The translations under genes and the position numbers were made by a program. Positions 1-7,128 of a stretch of DNA of 7,518 nucleotides are shown piece by piece; positions within the stretch are counted from its first letter, which is position 1, and every line of letters starts with the position of its first letter. This DNA is from Chitinophagaceae bacterium (lineage in GTDB: Bacteria; Bacteroidota; Bacteroidia; Chitinophagales; Chitinophagaceae), in assembly GCA_947481355.1 (NCBI GenBank), contig CANKGM010000093.1:1-7518 (forward strand), in the 5' to 3' direction. The notes beneath the pieces are model-generated. The model was not told where the DNA came from, did not search any database, and worked only from the letters and a program-made list of their open reading frames with translations.

Positions 1-1842
1 ATGCAAGATGAAATTCATTTTGGACTTGGGAAAGCAACACACGTTGATTCAATTGTAATTACATGGCCAAATGGGCAACTTAAACTTCTTGCTAATGTAA
101 AAGCCAATCAGCTATTAAAAATTAATTTCACAGAAAGTAAAACTGAAACTTTCCAAAATAAAAAGATAGAATCCGACTGGATAACTAATGTAGCTAATCT
201 AGGAATCAATTTTTTACACAAAGAAACTCCTTACACTGATTTTAATATTCAACCACTTCTTCCACACAAATTTTCAATGGGTGGTCCTGGCATCGCAGTA
301 GGAGATATGAATGGAGATAAACTTGATGACTTTTTTATTGGAGGCGCTTACAACCAATCAGGTGAATTATTTTTCCAACAGGCGAATGGAAAATTCACTT
401 CTCGCCAACTTGATTTAGGAAAAAAATACGAAGAGGATATGGGTTCGTTATTGTTTGATGCAGACAATGATAATGACCTTGATTTATATGTAGTAAGCGG
501 AGGAAACGAATTTGCAGAGGGCTCTAAGTATTACCAAGATCGATTCTATGTTAACGATGGCAAAGGAAATTTTACAATCGACAGACAAGCATTACCTAGA
601 AATTTTACCAGCGGATCATGTGTTACCGCTTCTGATTTTGACGCCGATGGCGACCTTGATCTTTTTGTTGGCGGAAAAATAAAGCCACAACACTATCCTG
701 AAGGAGGAACAAGTCAGTTGCTTGAAAATAGTGGTGGTAGATTCATCGACATAACAACTAAGATGGCACCAGGACTAAACCATATAGGCATGGTGAACGC
801 TGCAGTATGGTCTGATGTAAACAACGATAACTTGCCCGATCTTATAATAGTGGGTGAGTGGATGCCAATCACCGTTTACATTAACCATGAAAAATCATTT
901 CAAAATAGCACCAATGAACTTGGATTAGCGAACAGCATTGGATGGTGGAATAGCATACAGGCTTCAGATATCAATCATGATGGATACATTGATTATCTCG
1001 TAGGTAATCATGGACTGAATAGCCGTTATACAACATCAGCAGAAAATCCACTTCAAATTTATGTAAATGACTTCAGTGGTAACGGGAATAACAATGCCGT
1101 CATCACTTATACAAAGGATGGTAAAACATACCCAAGTCATCCTAGAGATGATCTTATGCAACAATTACCTGGACTAAGAAAAAAATTCCTTCTATACCAT
1201 GACTACGCAAATGCAACACTTCACGATATTTTCTCAGAAGAAAAAATAAAAGAGGCAAGTTCATTTACTGTAAATACCATGCAGACCTCTCTAGTAATCA
1301 ATCATGGTAATTCGGAATGGAAAATTAATCCCCTTCAGGTTGAGGCACAATTTGCTCCAGTATTTGGGTCTTTAATAAATGATTATGATGGTGATGGCAA
1401 TGATGATCTCTTACTCATCGGGAATGACTATAGTGCTGAAGTAATCAATGGTCGTTATGACGCATTCAATGGATTAATGCTTAAAGGAAATGGAAAAGGA
1501 AATTTCTTAAAAAAAGCAAGTCAATTTAACGTAAAAGGTGATGGAAAAGGTCTCGTACAACTTTTAGCGCATGATAATACACCTCTACTAATTGCTACAC
1601 AAAACAATGATCAATTGTTAACCTTCGCTGTTAAGAAAGGAAACAATGATAGAATCATACGAGCCAATTCAAATGATGCTTATGCAATCATCAAGCTTGC
1701 AAATGGAGCATCTATAAAGAAAGAAATGTACTATGGTTCAGGATATCTTTCTAGTTCAAGCAGATATATTCAAATCCCAGAATCAGCAACTTCGGTAGAA
1801 ATATACAGCTACCAAGGTCAGAAAAGAACTGTGCTATTTTAA
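1..1842 (+). CDS. VCBS/FG-GAP repeat protein with ASPIC/UnbV domain, 3' part (5' end outside window)
   Basis: This is the C-terminal 613 residues of a probably secreted or surface beta-propeller protein. Residues 3-42 are the end of an ASPIC/UnbV domain (HFGLGKATHVDSIVITWPNG, then a V-K-A-N-Q motif). At least six FG-GAP/VCBS blades follow, each with a Ca-binding-type loop: DMNGDKLDD (102-110), DADNDNDLD (153-161), DFDADGDLD (212-220), DVNNDNLPD (272-280), DINHDGYID (323-331) and DYDGDGNDD (461-469). Residues 558-613 look like a second, weaker ASPIC module (G-S-G-Y-L-S-S-S-S-R). The ASPIC domain is entered part-way through and there is no signal peptide, so the ATG at base 1 is probably an internal methionine. 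Known relatives in Bacteroidota are about 1,100 residues long and often sit near SusC/SusD genes. Their biochemical role is not established; adhesion or ligand binding is inferred. The gene is convergent with the small lipoprotein gene and overlaps its last 9 bp. Confidence 0.9.
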   Translation: MQDEIHFGLGKATHVDSIVITWPNGQLKLLANVKANQLLKINFTESKTETFQNKKIESDWITNVANLGINFLHKETPYTDFNIQPLLPHKFSMGGPGIAVGDMNGDKLDDFFIGGAYNQSGELFFQQANGKFTSRQLDLGKKYEEDMGSLLFDADNDNDLDLYVVSGGNEFAEGSKYYQDRFYVNDGKGNFTIDRQALPRNFTSGSCVTASDFDADGDLDLFVGGKIKPQHYPEGGTSQLLENSGGRFIDITTKMAPGLNHIGMVNAAVWSDVNNDNLPDLIIVGEWMPITVYINHEKSFQNSTNELGLANSIGWWNSIQASDINHDGYIDYLVGNHGLNSRYTTSAENPLQIYVNDFSGNGNNNAVITYTKDGKTYPSHPRDDLMQQLPGLRKKFLLYHDYANATLHDIFSEEKIKEASSFTVNTMQTSLVINHGNSEWKINPLQVEAQFAPVFGSLINDYDGDGNDDLLLIGNDYSAEVINGRYDAFNGLMLKGNGKGNFLKKASQFNVKGDGKGLVQLLAHDNTPLLIATQNNDQLLTFAVKKGNNDRIIRANSNDAYAIIKLANGASIKKEMYYGSGYLSSSSRYIQIPESATSVEIYSYQGQKRTVLF

Positions 1843-2265
1843 AGAGTCTAATGGAATTTTTGTAAAATAACGAATCACATACCTCTCTTGCTTTTCACCA
1901 GGGAATATAGGTGCACTCTCTTTTTTGAGAACTAGCTGACTAGAATCTAACCTTAAAACAATATGCGGAGTTGCTGGAGCACCAAGCGTATCGCTCATCA
2001 TTAATTTATTGCCGTCAATGGAATAATAATATGGCCTCTCATGTCCCATTCCTCTCCTTAGCATTGTGTGCTCTCCTTTATAAACGTGCACCTCTGCTGG
2101 TTGGGGATTTCTATTCATATAAGTAAACCCATTATAGAAATCATACAAAGAATCTATTCTCCAAGCTCCTTGTAATTTTTTTTGATCCAAACCAGAATTA
2201 CACGAAGAGCTAACAAAAGCAAAAAAGAAAAATACCAATATGCAAGAGATCTTTTTAGTTGACAT
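1834..2265 (-). CDS. Small lipoprotein, lipocalin-like, function unknown
   Basis: This gene encodes 143 residues from the ATG at 2265. An in-frame TTG two codons upstream (2271) would add only Met-Ile, and I prefer the ATG. The N-terminus is a lipoprotein signal: Lys4-Lys5, a hydrophobic run at 9-18 with four Phe, then S-S-S-C with the lipidated Cys at 22. The mature part opens with LQGAWRIDSL (31-40), the L-x-G-x-W start seen in lipocalin-like lipoproteins of Bacteroidota. Alternating beta-type segments follow, for example YYYSIDGNKLMMSD and IVLRLDSSQLVLKK, so a small beta-barrel is inferred. No catalytic motif is visible and the ligand is unknown. The gene lies 89 bp beyond the susD-like stop on the same strand, but a strong terminator sits in that gap only 18 bp before the ATG. 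The TAG stop is inside the 3' end of the convergent VCBS gene. Confidence 0.8.
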   Translation of the reverse strand: MSTKKISCILVFFFFAFVSSSCNSGLDQKKLQGAWRIDSLYDFYNGFTYMNRNPQPAEVHVYKGEHTMLRRGMGHERPYYYSIDGNKLMMSDTLGAPATPHIVLRLDSSQLVLKKESAPIFPGEKQERYVIRYFTKIPLDSLK

Positions 2266-2283
2266 TATCAAGTATTATTAATT

Positions 2284-2332
2284 AAAAAACCGGCATCTTT
2301 ATTTACTCTTAGGTAAAGTAAAGATACCGGTT
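2284..2332 (-). terminator. Rho-independent terminator of the susC-susD operon
   Basis: The 14-nt arms (2288-2301, AACCGGCATCTTTA, and 2319-2332, TAAAGATACCGGTT) pair throughout except at one position. In the - strand transcript that position (2294/2326) is a G-U wobble; in a + strand transcript it would be a C-A mismatch. A further 5-bp stem (2302-2306 with 2313-2317) extends the hairpin to a 6-nt loop, with base 2318 bulged. On the - strand the stem runs into six T residues (2289-2284). The + strand has no comparable T tract. Both observations orient it to stop transcription from the susD-like gene, whose stop codon lies about 22 bp upstream. Confidence 0.85.
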
Positions 2333-2354
2333 ATAAATATTGATTCTTGTCTAT

Positions 2355-3806
2355 TTACTGATAATTAGGATTTTGAACCAACACACCATTACTCAAATCA
2401 ATTTGACGTTGTGGTATAGGGAAATAGTAGTTCCTAGGACGGGTAAATGTTCTTGGACGCTTCCATTGTCCTCTATCTTGTGCATATAATGCAACAATGT
2501 CAACGATATTAGCTTTATCCCAACGGATAAGATCTGCATGGCGCTCATTTTCTCCTGCAAGTTCTACCCTTCTTTCATGAATTAAATCATGAATATCTGC
2601 TCCACTAATTGGATTAACCCCAGCACGCTCACGCACTGCATTAATTTCAGCATCACCTGATTGACCTGACCTAATCTTAGCTTCAGCTACTACAAGGTAA
2701 GTATCAGCACTACGTAGCATCGGAACATCTAAGTCCATATTTACACCGCTACCATCAGCTCTCCACTTTGCATATTTTTTGAAATAGTGGCCAGTATTAT
2801 TTAAGCCCTCTGTATACTCACGAGGTGCGCCACCAGGGCCTCCCTCAATCATATCTCCAACTCTAGCAATAGAGTAACCCAATCTTGGATCACCTTCTTC
2901 AAATTCATTTACTAAATCATCAGTTGGCTCTTGAAAACCCCATCCATCCCAAGGCCTTGGTGCATAATACCAAGAGCAATAATTGTCTTCAGTCCAACCT
3001 TGTATACGTTGAATTGAAAATAACATTTCAGGATTGTTATCTGTTGCAGCCTCAAAATTATCGCCAAAATTGCTTGCCAATTGGTAAGGGCCAGAGATTA
3101 CTTTATTACCATACTCAATAGCCTTAGCAAAATCTTCTTTATATAAATATAACTTGGCTAAATAACCCCATGCAGCTCCTTTTGTAGCTCTTCCAATATT
3201 TGCATCGTCATTTGTTGCAAGCAACAAATCACCAGCAGTTTTAAGGTCAGTTTCAATTCTGCTTTCTATTTCTTCCATCGTAGCCTTAGGAACGTTGTAA
3301 GAATTTTCAATCACGTTCTGTTCAGTTATTACTGGCACTTGTCCATAAATTTTATAGAACTGCCAATACATCAAGCCCCTCATGAAATATGCTTCTCCCA
3401 AAATTCTGTCTTGGAGAGCTTTATCCATTTCAATTTTAGGAACATTGATCAAGATTGCATTCGCTCTAGAAATCACTTCATATTTTAGAGACCAGCTAAA
3501 TCCTAATTGTGGGTTACTTGCATCAAAAGTAAATTCTTCAATTGCTTGATCTTCACCATGATCCCCTGCTCTCCACTGGTCATCAGAACAAATGTCCCAA
3601 GTTTGCTCAGTGTGAGGGAAAAGGTTTTCATCACCAAGTAATGAATAAAGTGCATTAGAAGCAGAAACCGCATCAGTCGCGTTTCTCCAAAAAGTGTTCG
3701 ATGTTGATTGTGAGTAAGGAGTTGACTCGAGCAAATCCTTCTTACATCCCACCATAGAGATGGTCAACAGTATAAAAAGTCCTTTGTAAAAATTGCTATT
3801 TTTCAT
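2355..3806 (-). CDS. SusD/RagB-family nutrient-binding outer-membrane lipoprotein
   Basis: This gene encodes 483 residues, within the normal SusD range. It is the surface lipoprotein that lids the SusC-type transporter and captures substrate. The signal peptide ends in the lipobox SMVGC with lipidated Cys21, followed by KKDLLE. The N-terminal SusD-like domain contains EAYFMRGLMYWQFYKIYGQ (138-156) and the TPR-like helix GRATKGAAWGYLAKLYLY (205-222). The C-terminal RagB/SusD domain contains LRSADTYLVVAEA (364-376), INAVRERAGV (388-397), HERRVELAGENERHADLIRW (410-429) and the family-typical ending YFPIPQRQIDL...QNPNY. A cluster of aromatics at 271-291 (W271, Y276, W279, Y280, Y281, W286, W289, F291) is a candidate ligand-contact surface; this is inference. 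The start is 18 bp after the susC-like stop, so the two are co-transcribed. No enzyme genes are nearby, so the substrate is unknown. Confidence 0.96.
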   Translation of the reverse strand: MKNSNFYKGLFILLTISMVGCKKDLLESTPYSQSTSNTFWRNATDAVSASNALYSLLGDENLFPHTEQTWDICSDDQWRAGDHGEDQAIEEFTFDASNPQLGFSWSLKYEVISRANAILINVPKIEMDKALQDRILGEAYFMRGLMYWQFYKIYGQVPVITEQNVIENSYNVPKATMEEIESRIETDLKTAGDLLLATNDDANIGRATKGAAWGYLAKLYLYKEDFAKAIEYGNKVISGPYQLASNFGDNFEAATDNNPEMLFSIQRIQGWTEDNYCSWYYAPRPWDGWGFQEPTDDLVNEFEEGDPRLGYSIARVGDMIEGGPGGAPREYTEGLNNTGHYFKKYAKWRADGSGVNMDLDVPMLRSADTYLVVAEAKIRSGQSGDAEINAVRERAGVNPISGADIHDLIHERRVELAGENERHADLIRWDKANIVDIVALYAQDRGQWKRPRTFTRPRNYYFPIPQRQIDLSNGVLVQNPNYQ

Positions 3807-3824
3807 GTTGTAATCTTTATTCGT

Positions 3825-6800
3825 TTAGAAACTAACATTAAGGCCTAAAGTCACAGTACGAGCTTGTGGATATTGAGCATAATCAACATTAAGTTGCTTA
3901 TTGCCATCAACATAACCAAGCTCAGGATCTAACCCAGAATATTTGGTGAAAGTCAACACGTTTTGTCCACTTACATAGAAACGTGTACGACCAATACCTA
4001 GTTTCTTGGTAAAGCTTTCATTAAACGTATAACCAAGAGAAATGTTTTTCAAACGTAAGAAACTTCCGTCTTCAATAAACATATCAGATGTTCTATAGTT
4101 TAGGTTGTTGCGTTTTGTAGACATTCTAGGAATGCTATTGCTTGATCCAGGACCAGTCCAACGGTTAGCAGTTTCTGCATACATGTTGAAGGGATATGTT
4201 GGGTCAATACCTTGCATCCTATCAGCGTTGAAAATTTTCACACCTTGTGATCCCAAAAAGAATAATGACAAATCAAAACTCTTGTAGTTGAAATCAGTGT
4301 TGAAGCCATAAACCATTTTAGCATGAGGGCTACCAATATTGGTACGATCACCTTCAGTAATCTTACCATCACCATTGATATCTAGAAAACGAACATCACC
4401 AGGAGCAACCAAACCATCAGTCCTTCTTGAATCATTTTTCAAGTTTGGATCGCTGTCAATTTCAGCTTGTGTTTGATACAAACCATTGGTTTTCCATCCG
4501 TAGAAAATACCAAGAGGTAGTCCTTCGTAAGTCCTTGAAATTTCTTGGCTTTGACGACCATAAATACTTGATCCAATGTAGTTGCCATCAAATAATTTAA
4601 CAACCTTATTTTGAATGAATGATGCGTTTGCACCAACACGGTAAGAAAGATCCCCAACTTTATTGTTATAACTCAAGTCAATTTCAATACCCTTATTGTT
4701 TAATACCCCTACGTTTTTATCAGGGATAGACAACCTACCTACTGTTCCAATAGTTGGAGGAGATAGCAACATGTCATTTGTAGTCTTATTGAAATAGTTC
4801 ACACTAACTTGTAAACTTCTGTTGAACATTTCAGCACTCAAACCAATGTTGGTCATTTCGGCAGTTTCCCATGAAATGAGGTAGTTAGGCAACCTTGTTT
4901 GTGCAGTTGAACCAACCGTTGTATTACCAAATGCATAGTTTCCTGCATTACCAATCAATGCTAGATATTGAAGTCCACCAACATTTTGGTTACCCAATTG
5001 ACCCCAACCTGCTGTAAGTTTCAAATCATTAATGAATGATACATTAAAGAATTTCTCATTTGAAATTCTCCAACCTGCTGAAACCGCAGGGAAGTAACCC
5101 CATTTGTTTCCTTGATCAAACTTAGAAGATCCATCCGCACGGAATGTGGCAGTCAACAAATAACGTTTGTTATAGTCATAATTTATCCTTGCAAAACCAG
5201 ATTGCAATGCGTCATAACTACGGTTTCCACCGATGCCACCTAAACTTTGTCCAGCATCAAGATAACGCTGGCTAGCTGCTTCATTAGGGAAATTACGTTT
5301 AGAAGCAGAAAAATAATCACCATCAAATGTTTGTGCAGTATAACCTGCAACCGCATCGATTTTATGCTTTCCGAACAATTTATTGTAAGAAAGGAAATAT
5401 TCAGATAAAAGTGAATAGCCTTCTCCAAAACCCCTACTTAAAGAGTTTTCAGCTCTTGCACGTGTTTGATCAGAAATAATGATATTGTAGTTTCTATTTG
5501 AACCATGACTTCCATCTACGCCCAAATTGGTTTTGAATTTCAGTCCTTTCAAAATTTCATACTCAGCATTTACATTCGCTAACAAACGAGTATTAATATT
5601 GATTGCATCAACTGTGTTAACAGTGAAGATTGGGTTATTGATATCCCCAAACTGATTGGGCTCACTTTGTGAACTACCCCAACTGCCATTTTCATTTTTA
5701 ACAGGGATAAATGGCATGAAACGAACTGCACTCCAAATCAAACCATCCTGAGCAGACAATGTATTAAGACTATTGTCAGCACCACGAGTTATCTGTAAAC
5801 TTTGGCCAATTTTTAAACGATTGCCCACTTTATGATCAGAGTTGATACGGAAGCTATAACGCTTGAAATAAGAATTTTGGATAATACCTTTCTCATTATA
5901 GGAACCAGCAGAAATCATAAAAGATGACTTAGCAGAACCACCTGTAAGGGATACATCTGTGTTATTAGTTATTCCGTTTCCAAAAAGTTCATCCTGCCAA
6001 TTGGTACGTTGAACTAGGTTGTAAGGATTATTCCATGCTTCGTTCAAATCAATACCATCATTTAAATAACGCTCTTTTTTTAACGTAACCAATGTTTTAG
6101 CATCCAATACATCCAACGTCTTACGAGCCTGAGACATACCAGTATAGCTATTCACACTTACTTTTAGCGGTTGTTCGAAGTTGCCTCTTTTAGTAGTTAC
6201 GATAACAACACCATTGGCAGCCCTTGTTCCGTAGATAGCAGATGCTGATGCATCTTTCAAAATTTCCACAGAAGCAATATCATTAGGATTTACTGAATTA
6301 AGATCTCCAGAAGGAATTCCATCAATAACAATCAATGGATCAGCATTATTTATAGTACCTGTACCACGAATACGGATAGAACCTGCATTACCAGGGCTAC
6401 CACCGTTACGCACTACGTTTACACCCGCAACCCTACCTTGAAGAGCTTGAGTTGCTCCAGATACAGGAAGATTTTGGATTTGATCTCCTTTAATAGAAGA
6501 TACGGCACCTGTTACATCCTTTTTAGATTGGGAACCATATCCCACAACTACAATCTCAGAAAGTTTTGTGCTAGACGTTGCCAATGAAACATCGATGGTG
6601 CTTTTGCCACCAATCGCTACTTCAGTCTCAGCAAATCCAGTGCTAGAAAATACCAAACTAGCATCTCCAGCTTGAAGACTAAGCTTGTACACACCGGTTG
6701 AGCTAGTTGTTGTTCCCCTGTTAGAACCCTTAACGGTTACACTCACATTTGAAAGGGGAGCACCCGTACTTTGGTCAGTAACCTTTCCCGTTACTGAGCT

Positions 6801-6878
6801 TTGTGCCATGGCCACCTGGAAGGAAGCAACAGTCACAACTAAAGCAAAAAAACGCTTAAGCATGAAACGTAATTTCAT
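3825..6878 (-). CDS. SusC/RagA-family TonB-dependent outer-membrane transporter
   Basis: This gene encodes 1017 residues, the usual SusC length. It imports large nutrients, typically oligosaccharides or peptides, across the outer membrane using TonB energy and a SusD partner. The signal peptide is residues 1-25 (cleavage at A-M-A|Q). A CarboxypepD_reg-like beta-sandwich follows at about 28-100 (TGKVTDQSTGAPLSNVSVTV style), then a TonB-box region KLSEIVVVGYG (105-115). The plug domain, about 120-235, carries the family signatures PLIVIDGIPSG (181-191), SVEILKDASASAIYGTRAAN (203-222) and VIVTTKRG. The rest is the 22-strand barrel; it includes DINGDGKI (833-840), a conserved Ca-type loop of the family, and ends in the aromatic-terminated strand LGLNVSF. 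No STN domain precedes the carboxypeptidase-like domain, so sigma/anti-sigma signalling through this protein is not expected. An in-frame ATG at codon 6 (6863) is an alternative start with an intact signal peptide. The gene is first in the operon, and the dyad-rich region lies directly upstream. Confidence 0.97.
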   Translation of the reverse strand: MKLRFMLKRFFALVVTVASFQVAMAQSSVTGKVTDQSTGAPLSNVSVTVKGSNRGTTTSSTGVYKLSLQAGDASLVFSSTGFAETEVAIGGKSTIDVSLATSSTKLSEIVVVGYGSQSKKDVTGAVSSIKGDQIQNLPVSGATQALQGRVAGVNVVRNGGSPGNAGSIRIRGTGTINNADPLIVIDGIPSGDLNSVNPNDIASVEILKDASASAIYGTRAANGVVIVTTKRGNFEQPLKVSVNSYTGMSQARKTLDVLDAKTLVTLKKERYLNDGIDLNEAWNNPYNLVQRTNWQDELFGNGITNNTDVSLTGGSAKSSFMISAGSYNEKGIIQNSYFKRYSFRINSDHKVGNRLKIGQSLQITRGADNSLNTLSAQDGLIWSAVRFMPFIPVKNENGSWGSSQSEPNQFGDINNPIFTVNTVDAININTRLLANVNAEYEILKGLKFKTNLGVDGSHGSNRNYNIIISDQTRARAENSLSRGFGEGYSLLSEYFLSYNKLFGKHKIDAVAGYTAQTFDGDYFSASKRNFPNEAASQRYLDAGQSLGGIGGNRSYDALQSGFARINYDYNKRYLLTATFRADGSSKFDQGNKWGYFPAVSAGWRISNEKFFNVSFINDLKLTAGWGQLGNQNVGGLQYLALIGNAGNYAFGNTTVGSTAQTRLPNYLISWETAEMTNIGLSAEMFNRSLQVSVNYFNKTTNDMLLSPPTIGTVGRLSIPDKNVGVLNNKGIEIDLSYNNKVGDLSYRVGANASFIQNKVVKLFDGNYIGSSIYGRQSQEISRTYEGLPLGIFYGWKTNGLYQTQAEIDSDPNLKNDSRRTDGLVAPGDVRFLDINGDGKITEGDRTNIGSPHAKMVYGFNTDFNYKSFDLSLFFLGSQGVKIFNADRMQGIDPTYPFNMYAETANRWTGPGSSNSIPRMSTKRNNLNYRTSDMFIEDGSFLRLKNISLGYTFNESFTKKLGIGRTRFYVSGQNVLTFTKYSGLDPELGYVDGNKQLNVDYAQYPQARTVTLGLNVSF

Positions 6879-6911
6879 AATTTTTAATTAAACAGTTAGT
6901 TATACAATATG

Positions 6912-6928
6912 GCAAAATCTGATTTTGC
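6912..6928. promoter_or_regulatory. 17-bp perfect dyad in the susC leader region
   Basis: GCAAAATC-T-GATTTTGC is a perfect inverted repeat with 8-bp arms around one central base. It lies 33-50 bp before the susC-like ATG. The one-base centre favours a protein-binding DNA site. As RNA it could form only a 6-bp stem with a 5-nt loop, near the expected transcription start. No regulator is identified. Confidence 0.4.
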
Positions 6929-6932
6929 AGCG

Positions 6933-6964
6933 TAATATTACAACACCTTTACTATAAAGACAAA
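6933..6964 (-). promoter_or_regulatory. Candidate Bacteroidota-type promoter for susC-susD
   Basis: On the - strand, TTTG (6964-6961) is followed after 20 bp by TAATATTA (6940-6933). Bacteroidota primary promoters have a -33 TTTG and a -7 TAnnTTTG box about 19-20 bp apart. The -7 match is only 4 of 6 defined bases. Transcription would start near 6926, giving a leader of about 50 nt. An alternative -7 box is TGAATTTG (6968-6961, one mismatch), but it has no -33 partner. This is a weak call. Confidence 0.25.
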
Positions 6965-6968
6965 TTCA

Positions 6969-6989
6969 TTACTGAAAACGTTTTAGTAA
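6969..6989. promoter_or_regulatory. LacI-type operator-like palindrome upstream of susC
   Basis: The core AAAACGTTTT (6975-6984) is a perfect palindrome centred on CG. It is flanked by TTACT (6969-6973) and AGTAA (6985-6989), so the site is a perfect 20-bp palindrome interrupted by a single extra G at 6974. AAACGTTT-centred palindromes are typical operators of LacI-family sugar-responsive regulators. The site lies about 90 bp before the susC-like start, just upstream of the candidate promoter. No LacI-family gene is in the window, so the binder is inferred. Confidence 0.45.
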
Positions 6990-7015
6990 GGTGCAGCCCC
7001 ATTCAGACATATATT

Positions 7016-7039
7016 TAATGTATAATGCTGCATACATTA
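7016..7039. repeat. Inverted repeat with ATGTAT half-sites (distal dyad 1)
   Basis: TAATGTAT (7016-7023) and ATACATTA (7032-7039) are perfect 8-bp inverted arms around an 8-bp spacer, spanning 24 bp. The words ATGTAT/ATACAT recur in the next dyad, whose centre is 35 bp away. It could be a regulator site for the susC operon. Because the region is AT-rich, chance cannot be excluded. Confidence 0.3.
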
Positions 7040-7050
7040 CTTAAATAAAT

Positions 7051-7074
7051 AATTTATACATAAATGTATAAATT
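7051..7074. repeat. AT-rich inverted repeat with 11-bp arms (distal dyad 2)
   Basis: AATTTATACAT (7051-7061) and ATGTATAAATT (7064-7074) are perfect inverted arms separated by AA, spanning 24 bp. The repeat lies 55-78 bp beyond the LRR gene stop and about 170-200 bp before the susC-like start. It shares the ATACAT/ATGTAT word with the neighbouring dyad. It could be a protein-binding site or a weak, GC-free hairpin; it lacks the GC-rich stem and clean T tract of a normal terminator. Confidence 0.35.
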
Positions 7075-7128
7075 TCAATAACTTAAATGTAACTGCTCGA
7101 GAGAATCTAACCTACCCGTATTGATGTA

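Noticed and set aside
1..3. ATG at base 1 as the true start of the VCBS protein
   Set aside because: The protein would begin inside the ASPIC domain without a signal peptide, so an upstream start outside the window is far more likely.
2266..2271. TTG start for the small lipoprotein
   Set aside because: It adds only two residues before a standard ATG that already gives a complete signal peptide.
2885..3121. Open frame of 78 codons on the + strand
   Set aside because: It lies antisense within the susD-like gene, has no recognisable domain, and its composition is that of a reverse-strand shadow.
4105..4287. Open frame of 60 codons on the + strand
   Set aside because: It is antisense to the conserved C-terminal part of the SusC barrel, with no domain or signal.
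4439..4657. Open frame of 72 codons on the - strand
   Set aside because: It is an out-of-frame shadow inside the intact susC-like gene; the main frame carries clear family motifs throughout.
5240..5428. Open frame of 62 codons on the - strand
   Set aside because: It is another alternative-frame shadow inside susC, with no support of its own.
6685..6891. Open frame of 68 codons on the + strand over the susC start
   Set aside because: It is antisense to the signal peptide and carboxypeptidase-like domain and shows no recognisable protein features.
6932..6941. GTAATATTAC palindrome as an operator
   Set aside because: A 10-bp AT-rich palindrome is expected by chance in such sequence, and it overlaps the candidate -7 box.
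7051..7074. Intrinsic terminator for the LRR gene
   Set aside because: The arms are almost entirely A and T and no clean T tract follows. A weak hairpin is possible but the terminator evidence is poor.
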